NCBI GenBank assembly: GCA_003508835.1 | Contig: PUFA01000699.1 | Span: forward strand, 1-64,000 | DNA length: 64,000 nucleotides | Reading direction: 5' to 3' | Source of the DNA: Eonycteris spelaea | Taxonomy: Eukaryota > Chordata > Mammalia > Chiroptera > Pteropodidae | Shown here: piece by piece, positions 21,761 through 33,525 of the stretch | Numbering within the stretch: the first letter of the stretch is position 1 | Layout of the letters: each line of letters begins with the position of its first letter | Notes under the pieces: generated by a model | What the model was told of the DNA's origin: nothing | The model's input: only the letters and a program-made list of their open reading frames with translations | The model's database searches: none | Program-made: the position numbers and the translations under genes

Positions 21761-22282
21761 ATTATTATATATTTTTTTATCTTATTTTTTCTTCATAAAA
21801 AAGTTCCTTTAACACTTCTTGTGATACTGGTTTGGTGTTGATGAACACCTTTACCTTTTATTTGTCTGGAATTTCTGTATCTTGCTTTTGATCCTAAATG
21901 ATAGCTTTCCTGGGTAGAGTAATCTTGATTATTAGGTGCTTGCTTTTAATCACTCTGAATATTTTATGCCAATTCTCTAGCCTGCAATGTTTCTCTTCAG
22001 AAATCAGCTGACAGTCTAATGGGAGCTCTCTTGTAAGTAACTAATTGTTTTATCTTAATGCTTTGGAGATTCTCTCTTTGTCTTTAACCTTTGGCATGTT
22101 AAATAGTATGTGCCTAGGTGTGGCCTCTTTGGGTTCATATTTTTTGGCACTCTCTGCACTTCTTGGGCTTAGATGTCTATTTCCTTCACCAGGTTAGGGA
22201 AGTTTTATGTCATTATTTCTTCAAATAGGTTTTAATTATTTGCTCTCTTTCTTCTCCTTCTAGTACCTCCATGATATGAATG

Positions 22283-22477
22283 TTAATAAGCTTTAATTTC
22301 TCTCAAAAGTTCCTTAAAATTCCTCATTTTTAAAAAAATTTTGTGGATTTTTTGGTGGGAATTTTTTTTATTGTTGTTGCTGTTCTGATTGGGTGTTTCT
22401 GCCACCTTAGCTTCTAAATCTCTGATTTGATCTTTTGCTTCGCCTAATCTACTACTGATTCCCTCTAATATATTCAT
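22283..22477 (-). pseudogene. L1 ORF1 fragment, element B
   Basis: A 64-codon open piece reads through the ORF1 coiled coil (EGISSRLGEAKDQIRDLEAK) into an asparagine- and lysine-rich linker (SNNNKKNS). It is a broken part of ORF1; the frame is lost on both sides. Confidence 0.85.
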
Positions 22478-24192
22478 AAATTCAACATTGTAGTATGCAC
22501 TTCTGACTGGTTCTTTATTATGCTTTTTATCTCCATTTTTATGTTTTCTATCCTTTTGCTAAAGTTCTTACTGAGTTCATCTACTCTTCACCTAAGTTCA
22601 TTGAGTATCTTTATAATCAGTGTTTTGAACTCTGCATCTGGTAGAGTACTTGTCTCCATTTTGTTTTGTTCTTTTTCTGGAATTTTGTTCTGTTCTTCCA
22701 TTTGGGACATTGTTTTTAGTATCCTCATTTTGCCTGACTTACTGTGTTTGCTTCTGTGTATTATGTAGGGCTCCTGTGTCTTCTCAGTCTTTGTAGTGTG
22801 GACTTATGTAGTAAATGTCCTGTGGGACCCAGTGGCTCAGTCTTCCTGGTAACCTGAGGCAGATATTCCAGGTGTGTTCCTCGTATGTGTTATGTGTTCC
22901 CTCCTACCTTAGTTAAGCTTTGGTTGCTATTTACACATCAATGAGAGGGACTTATCCTTGGGCCGATTAGTTGAGAAGAGACTAGCCATGACTACAGTGG
23001 AGGAGCTTTTGTGCAGGAGCTTACCCTATATAGCAGGATTCACTTCAGCAGGGCTCTGGTGCCTGTTCAATTTGCCCTTTGGATGTGTCATTCTTAGATG
23101 AGATTGTGCTCTCGCTGGGTCCAAAGGTGGTCACTGGGTTAGCCGCTCCACAGATTCCTATGAGGGACCCACCACGAGCCAAATTTAACTATAGCCTGTG
23201 CTCTGACTTGGCCACCTAGTATGAGACACTAAGCAATCCACAAATGACTGCTACCTGCTCTGGACTTGGAGGTGTCTTGAGGGGCCAAGCTACAAACTGA
23301 GATTGGTTGTCAACAGTGCAGACTTGGCACTCCATAGCACCATGTATGGAGCATATCAGGTTCAGTTGTATCTTGTCTGCATTTGCAAATCTTTGAGAGA
23401 TTTTAAGAAAGTCACCAGCATGAGCCAAAATAGGCCAATTATATGCAAAAGCCATTGGAAGTGGCTTGGTGGGCCCATGATTTGTGTAGGGCAGAGTCTC
23501 AAGAAATTATTAGGGTGGCACGGCCATTGTTAGCCAGGTTGATGGAAACTCAGATATGGTAGCTACCTGGGTCTACATGCTGGGAGTGAGGACGGCTCAA
23601 CAAAGAAATGATGGTTCCAGCCATCACTTCTGTTTGGAATAAAGCTACCTCTACAACCTTTGCCCTGAAGCCAAACAATTCAGTTCTTCCCCATTTGTCT
23701 CTGGCACTTTTGAGATGTTTCCAGAGCTGGAGGTCAGGATGAGTGAGTCTGTCAGTAAGTCCTTGAGCGGGCCCTTTAGGAAGGATGTCTGGAACTCCAC
23801 TCACTCTTTTATCTCTTAGCCACAATATCTGATGGTTTTCAGAACCAGAAGTTATAGGGACTTCTTTTTTCTGGCACTGGAACCCCGGGCTAGAGCAATC
23901 AGTATGGGGTTGGGGCACTTAGCTCTTCCCAGAGGACCTTCACGGTTAAGCTACCCTTCCAATTTGTATCTGGCACACATGGACATGAGAACAACCTGAC
24001 CTTCATTTCCACACCTCCTACCAGTCTCAAGGTGGCTTCTTATGTATATCCTTAGTTGTAGGACTTTTGTTCAGTTAGACTTCAGGTGATTCATAATTAT
24101 TGTTGTTCTGTAGTTTAGTTGTAATTTTGTTGTGGTTGTGATAGGAGGCAAGCACAACATGTATCTAGTCCATAGTCTTGACTAGAAATCCT

Positions 24193-26110
24193 AGTCCAGC
24201 GCATTCGAGATAAGACTTTTGAAAAGTTGCAATCGCAATGTTTAGCTTTAATATTAACAACCTTTGGTAGCTATTACTGCAAGGTATGTTATACAACTTA
24301 TGAGCTACCTAGAAATATAATTATGTCTAAGAATCTAATCTGAATGGCAATTCTACAATGTTTTAGGAGTTGTGAAACAAATGATTTATAATATATTGGA
24401 GAATTTGGGCTGATTACTGATGTCACCTAAAAAAAAAATAACCTGTGGTAAAAGGACATGGTGGGAATTTCAATGTAGTGATAGAAAGAACACAAATGTA
24501 TCATAAATGGTGGGGAAATTGGTAAAAACTGATGAAGCTTTTGGTTTATGCTTCAACATGATATGATCTAAAGCTTGGATTTCAGAAATGTCATTCTCAG
24601 TGATAGAGTCAGAGGTGAGCAAATACAGCTTTGTTTCTATCCTATTGGGAATTTCTGAGCTGAGAGTTAAGAAGAAATTCTCTTTTAACTTGTAAACTGA
24701 GCAAGTTTGATCTGGAAGTCATTGAAAGAGGATAAATATGGAGCCCCGGGACACCATTTTTATGTTATTTTTCTGCCCATAAATACACTTTTAGTGCAAA
24801 AGCTGGCAGCTTTATTGAATACCATACCTGCAGTTTGGTTGAAACACTACTTACAAGCCTATTAACTCCCAGTGGATTTCTTCCACAAGCACCAGTATCA
24901 CTTAAAGCCTGGGATGGATTCTTGTTACTGTAAGACTACTTTATAAAAGATCTTAACTCCAAATAGGAAGTAAACAAAACTTGGGTAATACAATAGCATG
25001 TATTGATTTATTGCACAATCTGGATAATGTTAAGAAAATATGAAAATGCATATTTTTAGTATTCCTTAGTTCTAGCCAGAAACAACAATATTATCTTTTC
25101 CTCAAGAAAACTGAGAATTTTAAAAATATTATTCAGAAATTCCTACATTTAAACTGAACCAGAAGATAGTACAATTTAGTCATATGATTGATGTTTTGCA
25201 GTCTAAAGATCACCACATGATTCCAGCCAAAGAAAATATTCAGAAAAACAGTTTGGGACTCCCTGGAAATTATAAGCTGATGCTTCTTTTTACTGACCTT
25301 TGTTTTCTGATCTGCATTACTCAAAGTTTCAAAATAAGAAGTCTTAATTTTCTGTGGGAATATTTTCCTACTTAAACAGTCACCAGAAAGATCTGGGTAA
25401 TAGCTATGTTGTAAATAATTTACAAGCAAAGGTTATTCAGTATCTTTGAGGAAGAATTCCCCTTTCTGCATGAAAGTAAAGTAAGGAAAGACAAGTATAT
25501 GCAGAGAAGGTAAATTGTCATTACACTCTGGTGCCTTTTTTGTTTATTACATTCAATTATTTTCAGATAATTGTGATCTGATGTTAGTCATTTTTTTCTG
25601 GCTGACAAATTTAACTAGGAAGACTCAAAAAAGGTTTTTTAGAGTAGTTATTCAATAGATTTAGGAAATAAGATGACAGTAAGAGAAGGCAGACTGTTTC
25701 TAAACCAAATTTGTTGCTTAAAATGAGAAGGTTTTACCTATCTTTGTTCTTCTCCTGTTAAGTTTATCCTCCCTGCACCTGAAACCATTACATATCCTCC
25801 TGAAACAAATTTAAAAATTACAGCTTGTAGGCAGATTTGACCCATCACCTGTTTTGTTTGTTTGTTTTGAAAAACAGTTACAACCATTGATTTAGTCTAT
25901 GGTGATGGTTAGTACTCTGGACTCTGATTTATTTGATGATGGCTTTTGCAACACACAGCAGAGTTCAATAGCTGTAACTATATGATGCTCAAGTCTAAAA
26001 CATCTCATTTTGATCCCTTGCCACAAAAATTTGCTGTTTTCTTTCTTTAAAAGTTATTCTTTCCCTATTTTCACCCTTATCACGTTCTCTAGGACTAATT
26101 TTATCCAAAA
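24193..26110. other. Unassigned AT-rich sequence
   Basis: No named repeat or gene recognised. The frames at 25133-25429 (minus) and 25184-25375 (plus) overlap each other and show no domain. Confidence 0.45.
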
Positions 26111-26212
26111 GATATAGATATAGATATAGATATAGATATAGATATAGATATAGATATAGATATAGATATATAGATATATAGATAGATATAGATATAGATA
26201 TAGATAGATATA
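26111..26212. repeat. (GATATA)n hexanucleotide repeat
   Basis: About seventeen GATATA units, breaking down into mixed GATA/TATA at the right end and followed by a short CA run at 26220. The minus-strand frame over it, rich in Y, L, S and I, is only the repeat read as codons. Confidence 0.97.
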
Positions 26213-28620
26213 ATACATACACACACACCTACATACTGTAGGTGAGGTTCCTCTACTGTAACTAATTCCTCAAGTATACAATTTAGTTTTTAAACTTGTG
26301 CTTGAATCACTTGTCTCTGTAACCTGCCTGATACTCCAAGATATAGGTCTCACCTTTGCTTTGGTTTGCATCCTTCTGCCCCATATCCTATTACTGAACC
26401 ACAACACAGTGGATATAGATCTATTATGCAGTGGAAAACTTCCATCCTACCTCCCGCATACCTAGACTTTGAGTATAGCTACACCACAGTTGTTATCCAT
26501 CCATTAGTTGAGGCATATGGCCACCAGTATGCTTGTCTGGATTTCAAAGTACAGTATAACTATCATTCACTTTGAATGCTGTGCATTGGATGATTAATTG
26601 GGCTCTCAGCACAGTGACTGAGTTGGCCCAAATGAGTGTTCTCATCCAGCTGTCATGTTCTAGTTTCATACTGCAGTCTTCCAAGTTTTCTTCATCCTAT
26701 TACAGGTAAGTAGTCAGGCTAAGCAATAAAAAAAACATTATAATGTTGGGTGAGCAAATTCACTGGAGAAATTAGAAGGATGATTTTTCCACAAGCACAG
26801 ACTTATCCAAAGAAATGTAGAGAGAGATCAAAATCATTTCATATCACCGAAAGGGAGTTAAATAGAATCATATCTCATGTTTCTCATGTTTTATTATTTT
26901 AACATTAATGCCAAGTATCTGATATGAGAAGCAGTTATTTATAGTAGGGAGAGAAATAAACAATTTAAAGTACTTTCATGGAGAACCTTTGGCTTCAAAG
27001 GGCAACCTGTCCTTTTAGGCTACAAAGAATGAATGGCCTCTGGTGGTGATGATCCTGGACTTGTAAAAGAGATTGGATTAAAGAACACAAGGATTGTTTC
27101 CATTGTACTAAAAAAAGTAGGGAATCTCACTAAGAGGTAAGAGAAAGGAAATTCCTCTAAATCTAATTAAAGCAACTATGTCTGCCAGTTGATATAGAAC
27201 TCTAAGTATACCCAACTACTAGGTAAAATCTCAAGTGGGGAGTGAGTATGTGTAGACTCCATATAATGTGAGAGTAAGGCTGTCTTTGAATGTCAATAAT
27301 GATTCAATTTTATTTTCAACTGGGAATCTTATTTCACAGGATAAGTGATGAATTGTTTCAACTGGAAGTAGCTACTTTTGTACTTTACCCTTCTAGAACA
27401 GCACATTATTGCAGGAGAAACTGAATGGATTCCCAGTATCAATCAGCTGTATTGTTTGGGTAGCACTCATGGAAAATGTAGGGGTTTTTCCCCCCTGATT
27501 TACAGAGAAAGGAAGAGAGGAGAGAGAGAAGAAAGACAATTTGAATCATTTCCTGAAATTCATTATTTTCACCAAGAGTATGTATGGTGTGAGAATATCT
27601 GACATAATCTACTTTTTAGCTCATCATGAATTATTACATTGTATCTCTTAGAGTGAGTCTCTATATATGAATATTAAATGAAGTCCATCTTGGTACTAAT
27701 TGGGGAAAATATTCATGATTGTGGTATCAGACTGTGAAATCTGGAGTTGGAAGCAGCTTTCTTTACTCAAGTTGAATGTGAAAATGTGGCAGAGGAAAAT
27801 GTAGATCTTAATGACACATCTCCTTTGGAGTTGAGGTAAAAATCTGCTTTGTAGGAGTTAGTTGGATGGGCCCAAATAAACAGCCTTTGGGGCCTCTTCT
27901 GTAAGTAGTCCCTCATGCTAACTCAGATATTATTTCAAAACCTAAAAAGCCATTCAGTATATAGCCTGAACTTTCAAGTAATCTTCAGCAAGAAACCCTG
28001 GAGTACAGGGCTTGAAAAATAATAGCAAGAGTTTGGCAGAAGACAAAAGGGAGAAAATAAGACAGACACACTCATACACAAAGGGGTATGTGCAAAAATT
28101 CTTTTGTTAATGCTTATAGAAAACCTACTGTTCACTAATCACGTCAAATTCTATATGCCTGAAAATAAAATTAACATTGTTTCCAAAATTACCTATCATT
28201 TTTTTTACCTTTTTATGAATCATACAGCCAAGCTAAAAACCCCAGAGTCATCCTGAAACTTTTCAACTGTTTCATCCATTTAATCTAACTTTTCAAAAAA
28301 TGTTGTGGGTTTTTCCACTACAACTTGTTTCATTGATATATTTCCCTTGCCATCATCCTGGTTTTAGGATTCATTATCTTATTTTTTTTTTCTTTCGACA
28401 TTGATTTCTAAACTTTAAATATTGAGACATTCTGTATGTGGGACTCAATTTGTGAACTTGTTTCAAGCCTCAACGATATTTGGTGTGGCTGAAGTTGTAA
28501 ATCCCACCAGATCCCATTACCTTAGACACAGGGCTGTACCCCCATGACCTGTCTGGTCCTTATAGGCATGGATGTTTCTAGCACTTGCTCTGAGCAATTA
28601 GTGGGAAAGAAGTTTAAAGA
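26213..28620. other. Unassigned AT-rich sequence
   Basis: No gene, RNA gene or named repeat. The small open frames at 26366-26575 and 27378-27602 have no domain features or supporting context. Confidence 0.45.
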
Positions 28621-28621
28621 T

Positions 28622-28662
28622 ATGTGTGTGTGTGTGTGTGTGTATGTGTGTGTGTGTGTGCA
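28622..28662 (+). repeat. (TG)n microsatellite
   Basis: About twenty TG units with a single A interruption. Confidence 0.97.
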
Positions 28663-28935
28663 TGCATTCACATACACTAACTCTTGCATATATACATATA
28701 TAAATCATTCTTTTTTAAATTTCCATCATCCATCCTCTCTCCTTTGGCAACCATCAGCTTGTTCTCTACATCTATATATCTGTTTTTGTTAAGTTTCATT
28801 CATTCATTCATTTATTTTTAAATTCCACAGATAAGTGAGATCACATGATATTTGTTTTCCTCTGTCTGACTTATTTCACTGAGCTTAATACCCTCTAGGC
28901 CCAACCATGTTGTGGCAAGACTTCATTCTTTTTCA

Positions 28936-29281
28936 TTTCTAGATAATATTTATATGTATGTATATATTATATATTGTTATTATACATTATACATTATATA
29001 TTGCATATATAATGTATTATATCTGCATACATATATACATATACACACATATATATATACATATATATGTATACATATATACATACATATATACATACAT
29101 ATATATACATACACATATATATAAACATCTATGTATACATATATATGTAATGCATGTATATATGTATATATACGTATATATATACATATATATGTATACA
29201 TATATGCACATATACATATATATACATACATATATATACATATATATATACATACATATATATACTATATATACATACATA

Positions 29282-29317
<36 letters not shown>

Positions 29318-29325
29318 TATATTAA
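28936..29325. repeat. TATA/TACATA microsatellite within L1
   Basis: Nearly 390 bases of TATATACA-type repeats lie exactly where L1 normally has a short TATATATA stretch before CCACATCTTCTTTATCC. Flanking L1 sequence (TTCTAGATAATATT on the left, AAACATCTTCTTTATTCC on the right) shows it grew in place. The overlapping open frames of 60-168 codons on both strands, made of Y, I, H, T, M, V and C, are the repeat translated. Confidence 0.95.
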
Positions 29326-32153
29326 ACATCTTCTTTATTCCTTTTATTCATCTGTTGGTGGACATCTAGGTTACTTCCATAGCTTGGCTATCACAAGTAA
29401 TACTAAAATGAACATATGGATGCATATGTCTTTTGAAATCAGAGTTTTTGTTTTCCTCAAATAAATTCCCAGAAGTGGAATCACTGAGTCATATCTTCAA
29501 ATTTTTTGAGGACTTTCCATATTATTTTCAATAGTGGCTGCACTAATTTACAATTCCATCTACAATGCACAAGGGTTCTCTTTTTTCCACATTCTCACTA
29601 GTAATTGTTATTTGTTCATTTATTGATGGTAGCCATACTTACAGTTCTAAGGTAATATCTAAATATGGTCTCAATTTGCATTATCCTGATAATTAGTGAT
29701 GTTGAGAATCTTTATCTATATGTGTTGGTCATCTGCATGTCCTCTATGGAGAAATGTCTATTAAAGTCCTCTGCCCACTTTTTTAATCAGATTTTTTTTG
29801 GTGTTAACTTGTGTATATTCCTTATATATTTTGAATATTAATCCCTTATCGGATGTATCATTGACAAATATCTTGGTCAAGTCAATAGGTTGTCTTTTTG
29901 TTTTGTTGATGATTACCTTTGCTGTGTAAAACTTTTTTTAGTTCGATGTAGTTTTATTTCTTTTTTCTTTGTTTTTTCTTTGTTCAAAAAGACACATCCA
30001 AAAACATATTGCTAAGAGTGATGTCAAAGAATTTACTATCTATGTCTTATTCTAGGAGTTTTATTGTTTCATGTCTTACATTTAAGCCTTTAATCTATTT
30101 TGAGTGTATTCTTCTATATAGCGTCACAAAGTGATTTCATTCTCTTGCGTGTATCTGTCCAGTTTTCCTAACACCCCTTATTTCAGAGACTGTCTTCACC
30201 CTACTTTATATTCTTACCTCCTTTGTCATAGATTAGGTGACCATATAAGTGTGTGTTTATTTCTGGGCTCTCTATTCTGTTCCATTGATGTATGCATATG
30301 TTTCTATGCCAGTACCACACTGTTTTGATTACTAGTCTTGTAGCATATTTTGATATCAGGTGGTGTGATACCTCCAACTTTGTTCTTTCTCAAGATTATC
30401 TTGGCTATTTGGGTTTTTTTTCTTCTTCTATATAAATTTTAGAATTACTTTTTCTACCTCTCTGAAAAATGCCATTGATATTTGATAAGGATTGCATCGA
30501 ATTTATAGATTGCTTTGAATAGTATGGCCATTTTAATGATGTTAATTCTTCCTACCCATGAGAATGGTATATACTTCCATTTATTTGTATCTTTTTTTTT
30601 TTTTAATGATTTATAATTTCTCTGAAACAGGCCTTTTACCTCCATGGTTAATTTGATTCCCAGGTATTTTATAGTTTTTGATGCAAATGTAAATGGGATT
30701 GTTTTCTTAATTTCTCTTTCTGAAAGTTTATTGGTATATAAAAGCTGACTTCTGAAATTTACTTTGCAAACTGCTACTTTATTGAATTCATCGATCAGTT
30801 CTAACAGTTTTTTTAGTGGGACCTTTAGGGTTCTCTGTATATAGTATCATGTCATTGGCAAATAAAAGAGTTTTACTTCTTCCTTTCCAATTCGGATGTC
30901 TTTTATTTCTCTTTCTTGTCTTTTGCTGTGGCTAAGACCCCATTGTAATACAATGTTGAAGAGGAGTGGTGAAAGTGGGAATCCTTTTTTGTTCCTGATC
31001 TTAAGGAAAATGCTTTTAGCCTTTTCCCATTGAGTATGATTCAGCTGTAGGTTTGTCATATATGGTCTTTATTATGTTGAGGTATGTTCCCTCTATTCTC
31101 ACTTGCTGAGAGTTTTTATCATAAATGGATGCTGGATTTTCTTGAACGTTTTTCTGTATCTATTGGTATGATCATATGGTTTTTATCTTTCGATTTGTTA
31201 ATGTGGTGTATCACATTAATTGATTTGTGGATATTGTACCAACCTTGAATCCCAAGAATAAATCCAACTTGATCATGGTGTATGATATTTTTAATGTATT
31301 GCTGAATTCGGTTTGCTAATATTTTGTTGAGGATTTCTGCATCAATGCTCATAAGAGATATTGACCTGTAGTCTTCTTACTTTGTCTGGTTTTGGAATCA
31401 AGGCAATGGTGGCCTCATAAAAAGAGTTGGGGAGCCGTCCCTCTTCTTGAATTTTCTGGAATAGTATGAGAAGAATAGGTGATAATTATTTGAATATTTG
31501 GTAAAATTTGCCTATGAAACCATCTGGTCTAGGACTTTTGTTTTTTGAGAAGGTTTTTGATTACTGATTCCATTTAATTGGTTGTACTCAGTCCATTCAG
31601 ATTTACTGTTTCTCTTGACTCAGTCTTGGGAGATTGTATGTTTCTAAGAATGTGTTCATTTCTTCCAGATTGTCTAATTTGGTGGCATATAATTGCTTGT
31701 AGTATTTTCTTATGATCCTTTGTATTTCCGTGGAGTTCATAGTTATTTATCCTCTTTTATTTTTTATTTTGTTTATTTGAGTCCTCTCTGTTTTTTACTT
31801 GATGAGTGTGGCTAAGGATCTGTTAATTTTGTGTATTTTTCAAGGAACCAGCTCTCAGTTTATTAGTTGTTTTTATTGTTTTTCTAGACTCTATTTCATT
31901 TATTTCTGCTCTGACCTTTATTATTTCCTTTCTTCTATTCATTTTGGAATTTGCTTTCTTTTTCTAGTTATTTTAAGTGTAAGGTTAGGTTGTTTATTTG
32001 AGCTTTTTCTTGTTTCTTTTGTAGGCCTGTATTGCTATGCATTTCCCTCTTAGGACTGCTTTCACTTTGTCCCATAGATTTTGAGTCATTGTGTTTTCAT
32101 TTTCATTTGTTTAGGTATCTTTTGATTCTTCATTGATCTTATTAATAACCCAT

Positions 32154-32438
32154 TCATTGTTTGGTAGCATGTTGCTTAGCCTCCATGTGTTTGTGTATTT
32201 TCCAGTTTTTCTTTTCTTGTAGTTGATTTCTAGTTTCATACTTCTGTGATGGAGAAGCAGTTGCTATGACTTCAAACTTCTTAAATTTTTTGAGACTTGA
32301 TTTGTGTCCTATCATGTGGTCTGTCCTTGAAAATGTTCCATGTGCACTTGAGAAGAATGTGTATTTTGCTGCTTTGAGGTAAAATGCTCTGAAAATATCT
32401 ATTAAGTTCATTCTTTCTAGTTTGTCTTTTAGGCTCAT
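32154..32438 (-). pseudogene. L1 ORF2 endonuclease fragment
   Basis: The 94-codon frame contains the C-terminal half of the APE-type endonuclease, with NLIDIFRAF, AAKYTFFSSAHGTFSR and TDHMIGHKSSL. In L1 the catalytic region includes an SxxH motif followed by SDH near the end. The SDH position is altered here (SPSQKYETR region). The frame is lost on both sides. Confidence 0.85.
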
Positions 32439-32689
32439 TGTTTCCTTGTTGATTCTTTGCCTGGAAGATCTGTTATTGGTGTCAATGGGATGTTAAAGTC
32501 TCCTACTATGAGTGTATTACTATTGATCTCTCCTTTATGTCAGTCAATAATTGCTTTATGTATGTAGGTGCTCCTATGTTGGGTGCGTATATGTTTACTA
32601 GGGTTATGTACTCTTGATTTGTCAATCCCTTTATCATTATGTAATGCCCTTTTTGTCTCTTATAGCCTTTTATTAAAGTCTATTTTATC

Positions 32690-33010
32690 TCATATAACTA
32701 TTGCTACCCCTGCTTTTTTTTCATTTCTGTTTGTGTGAAATATATTTTTCATCCTTTTTCTTTCAGTCTGTGAGTATTGTTTGGTCTGAAGTGTGTCACT
32801 TGTAGACAGTGTATGCATGGGTCTTGTTTTCTTACAATTGTGGTTCCACATCAATTTTTCAATTATTTGTTCTAGTTCTGTGAAAAACACCGTTGTTTGT
32901 TTGTGTTTGTTTTCAATAGGGATTACATTGAATCTATAGATTGTTTTGGGGAGTATGGATATTTTAATGATGTTAATTTTCCTATCAATGAATATGATAT
33001 ATACTTCCAC
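32690..33010 (-). pseudogene. Chimeric ORF2 frame across the L1-L1 junction
   Basis: The 106-codon frame joins two different parts of ORF2. Its N-terminal half reads as the RT-to-C-terminal region ([33 protein letters not shown]). Its last third reads as the endonuclease N-terminus ([19 protein letters not shown]). The switch is near 32836. It marks an L1-L1 junction and is not a gene. Confidence 0.85.
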
Positions 33011-33525
33011 TTGTTAATGTGTTTTTCAATCTCTTTCTTCAATGTCTTATAGTTTTTCAAGTTCAGGTAATTACTTGGCTAAATTTATTTTTAGGTATTT
33101 TATTCTTTTTGATAAAATAGTAAATGGAATTATATTTTAATTTCTTCTTTCGATAGTTCATTATGGGTGTTTAAAATGCATCACATTTCTGAATATTAAT
33201 TTTGTATCATGCTACTTTGCTGAATTCATTTACTAATCTTAACAGATTTTTTTTTGTAGAATATTTAGGGTTCTCTCTATGTATTATCATTTTATCTTCA
33301 AATAATAGCAGTTTTACTTTTTCCTTTACATTTTGAGTGCCTTTTATTTATTTTCCTTTTCTGATTGTTATGGCTAGGGCTTACACTACTACATTGAATA
33401 AAAGTGGTGAAAGTGGAATTCCTTGTCATGTTTCTGACCTTAAAGAAAAAAAAAAAAATCAGCATCTCACTGTTGAGTATGATGTTAGATGTGGGTTTGT
33501 CATATATGGCCTTTATTATGTTAAA
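32837..33525 (-). mobile_element. L1 number 2, minus strand, part 1 (RT C-terminal part)
   Basis: ORF2 RT-to-C-terminal sequence, minus strand, begins abruptly at the junction with L1 number 1 and runs to 33525. There it is interrupted by a nested L1 fragment that sits between duplicated target bases; it resumes at 35686. Confidence 0.88.
33509..33525. repeat. Target-site duplication, left copy of nested L1
   Basis: GGCCTTTATTATGTTAA here and GGTCTTTATTATATTGA at 35686-35702 match at 14 of 17 positions. They lie at the same point of the ORF2 sequence, which continues from one to the other. Confidence 0.8.

Larger units (their letters stand above)
21270..24192 (-). mobile_element. L1/HAL1-like 5' part (element B), minus strand
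   Basis: On the minus strand the order is 5'UTR (about 24192 down to 22780), ORF1 (about 22780 down to 21780) and the endonuclease region (to about 21270). ORF1 shows the coiled-coil piece at 22283-22477 (NILEGISSRLGEAKDQIRDL) and the C-terminal domain further left. The 5' end near 24192 (CTTGACTAGAAATC in plus reading) resembles the end near 35676, so both are probably true L1 5' ends. The RT and 3' end are missing here. The first 40 bases of the endonuclease part duplicate the last 40 of element A. Confidence 0.78.
28705..32836 (-). mobile_element. L1 number 1, minus strand, 3'UTR to endonuclease
   Basis: The 3'UTR starts part-way (about 28705, CCTTTGGCAACCATCAG). The ORF2 C-terminus, RT and endonuclease follow toward higher coordinates on the minus strand. 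Open pieces include 30454-30645 (SWVGRINIIKMAILFKAIY), 30847-31059, 31119-31352 ([22 protein letters not shown]) and 32154-32438 (endonuclease, YTFFSSAHGTFSRTDHM). It ends inside the endonuclease N-terminus at about 32836, joined to a second L1. A long TA-rich microsatellite sits in its 3' part. It is non-functional. Confidence 0.92.

Noticed and set aside
23550..23918. 122-codon minus-strand frame as a host gene
   Set aside because: It lies wholly in an L1 5'UTR; reported only as a possible L1 upstream ORF.
25133..25429. 98-codon minus-strand frame
   Set aside because: An overlapping opposite-strand frame is equally open; no recognisable domain.
28936..29325. Regular repeats that could look like a CRISPR array
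   Set aside because: Mammalian simple repeat with no constant repeat-spacer pattern.
28958..29464. 168-codon frame, the longest in the window, and overlapping frames on both strands
   Set aside because: It is a TATACA microsatellite translated into Y, I, H, T and M repeats inside an L1; no coding signal.
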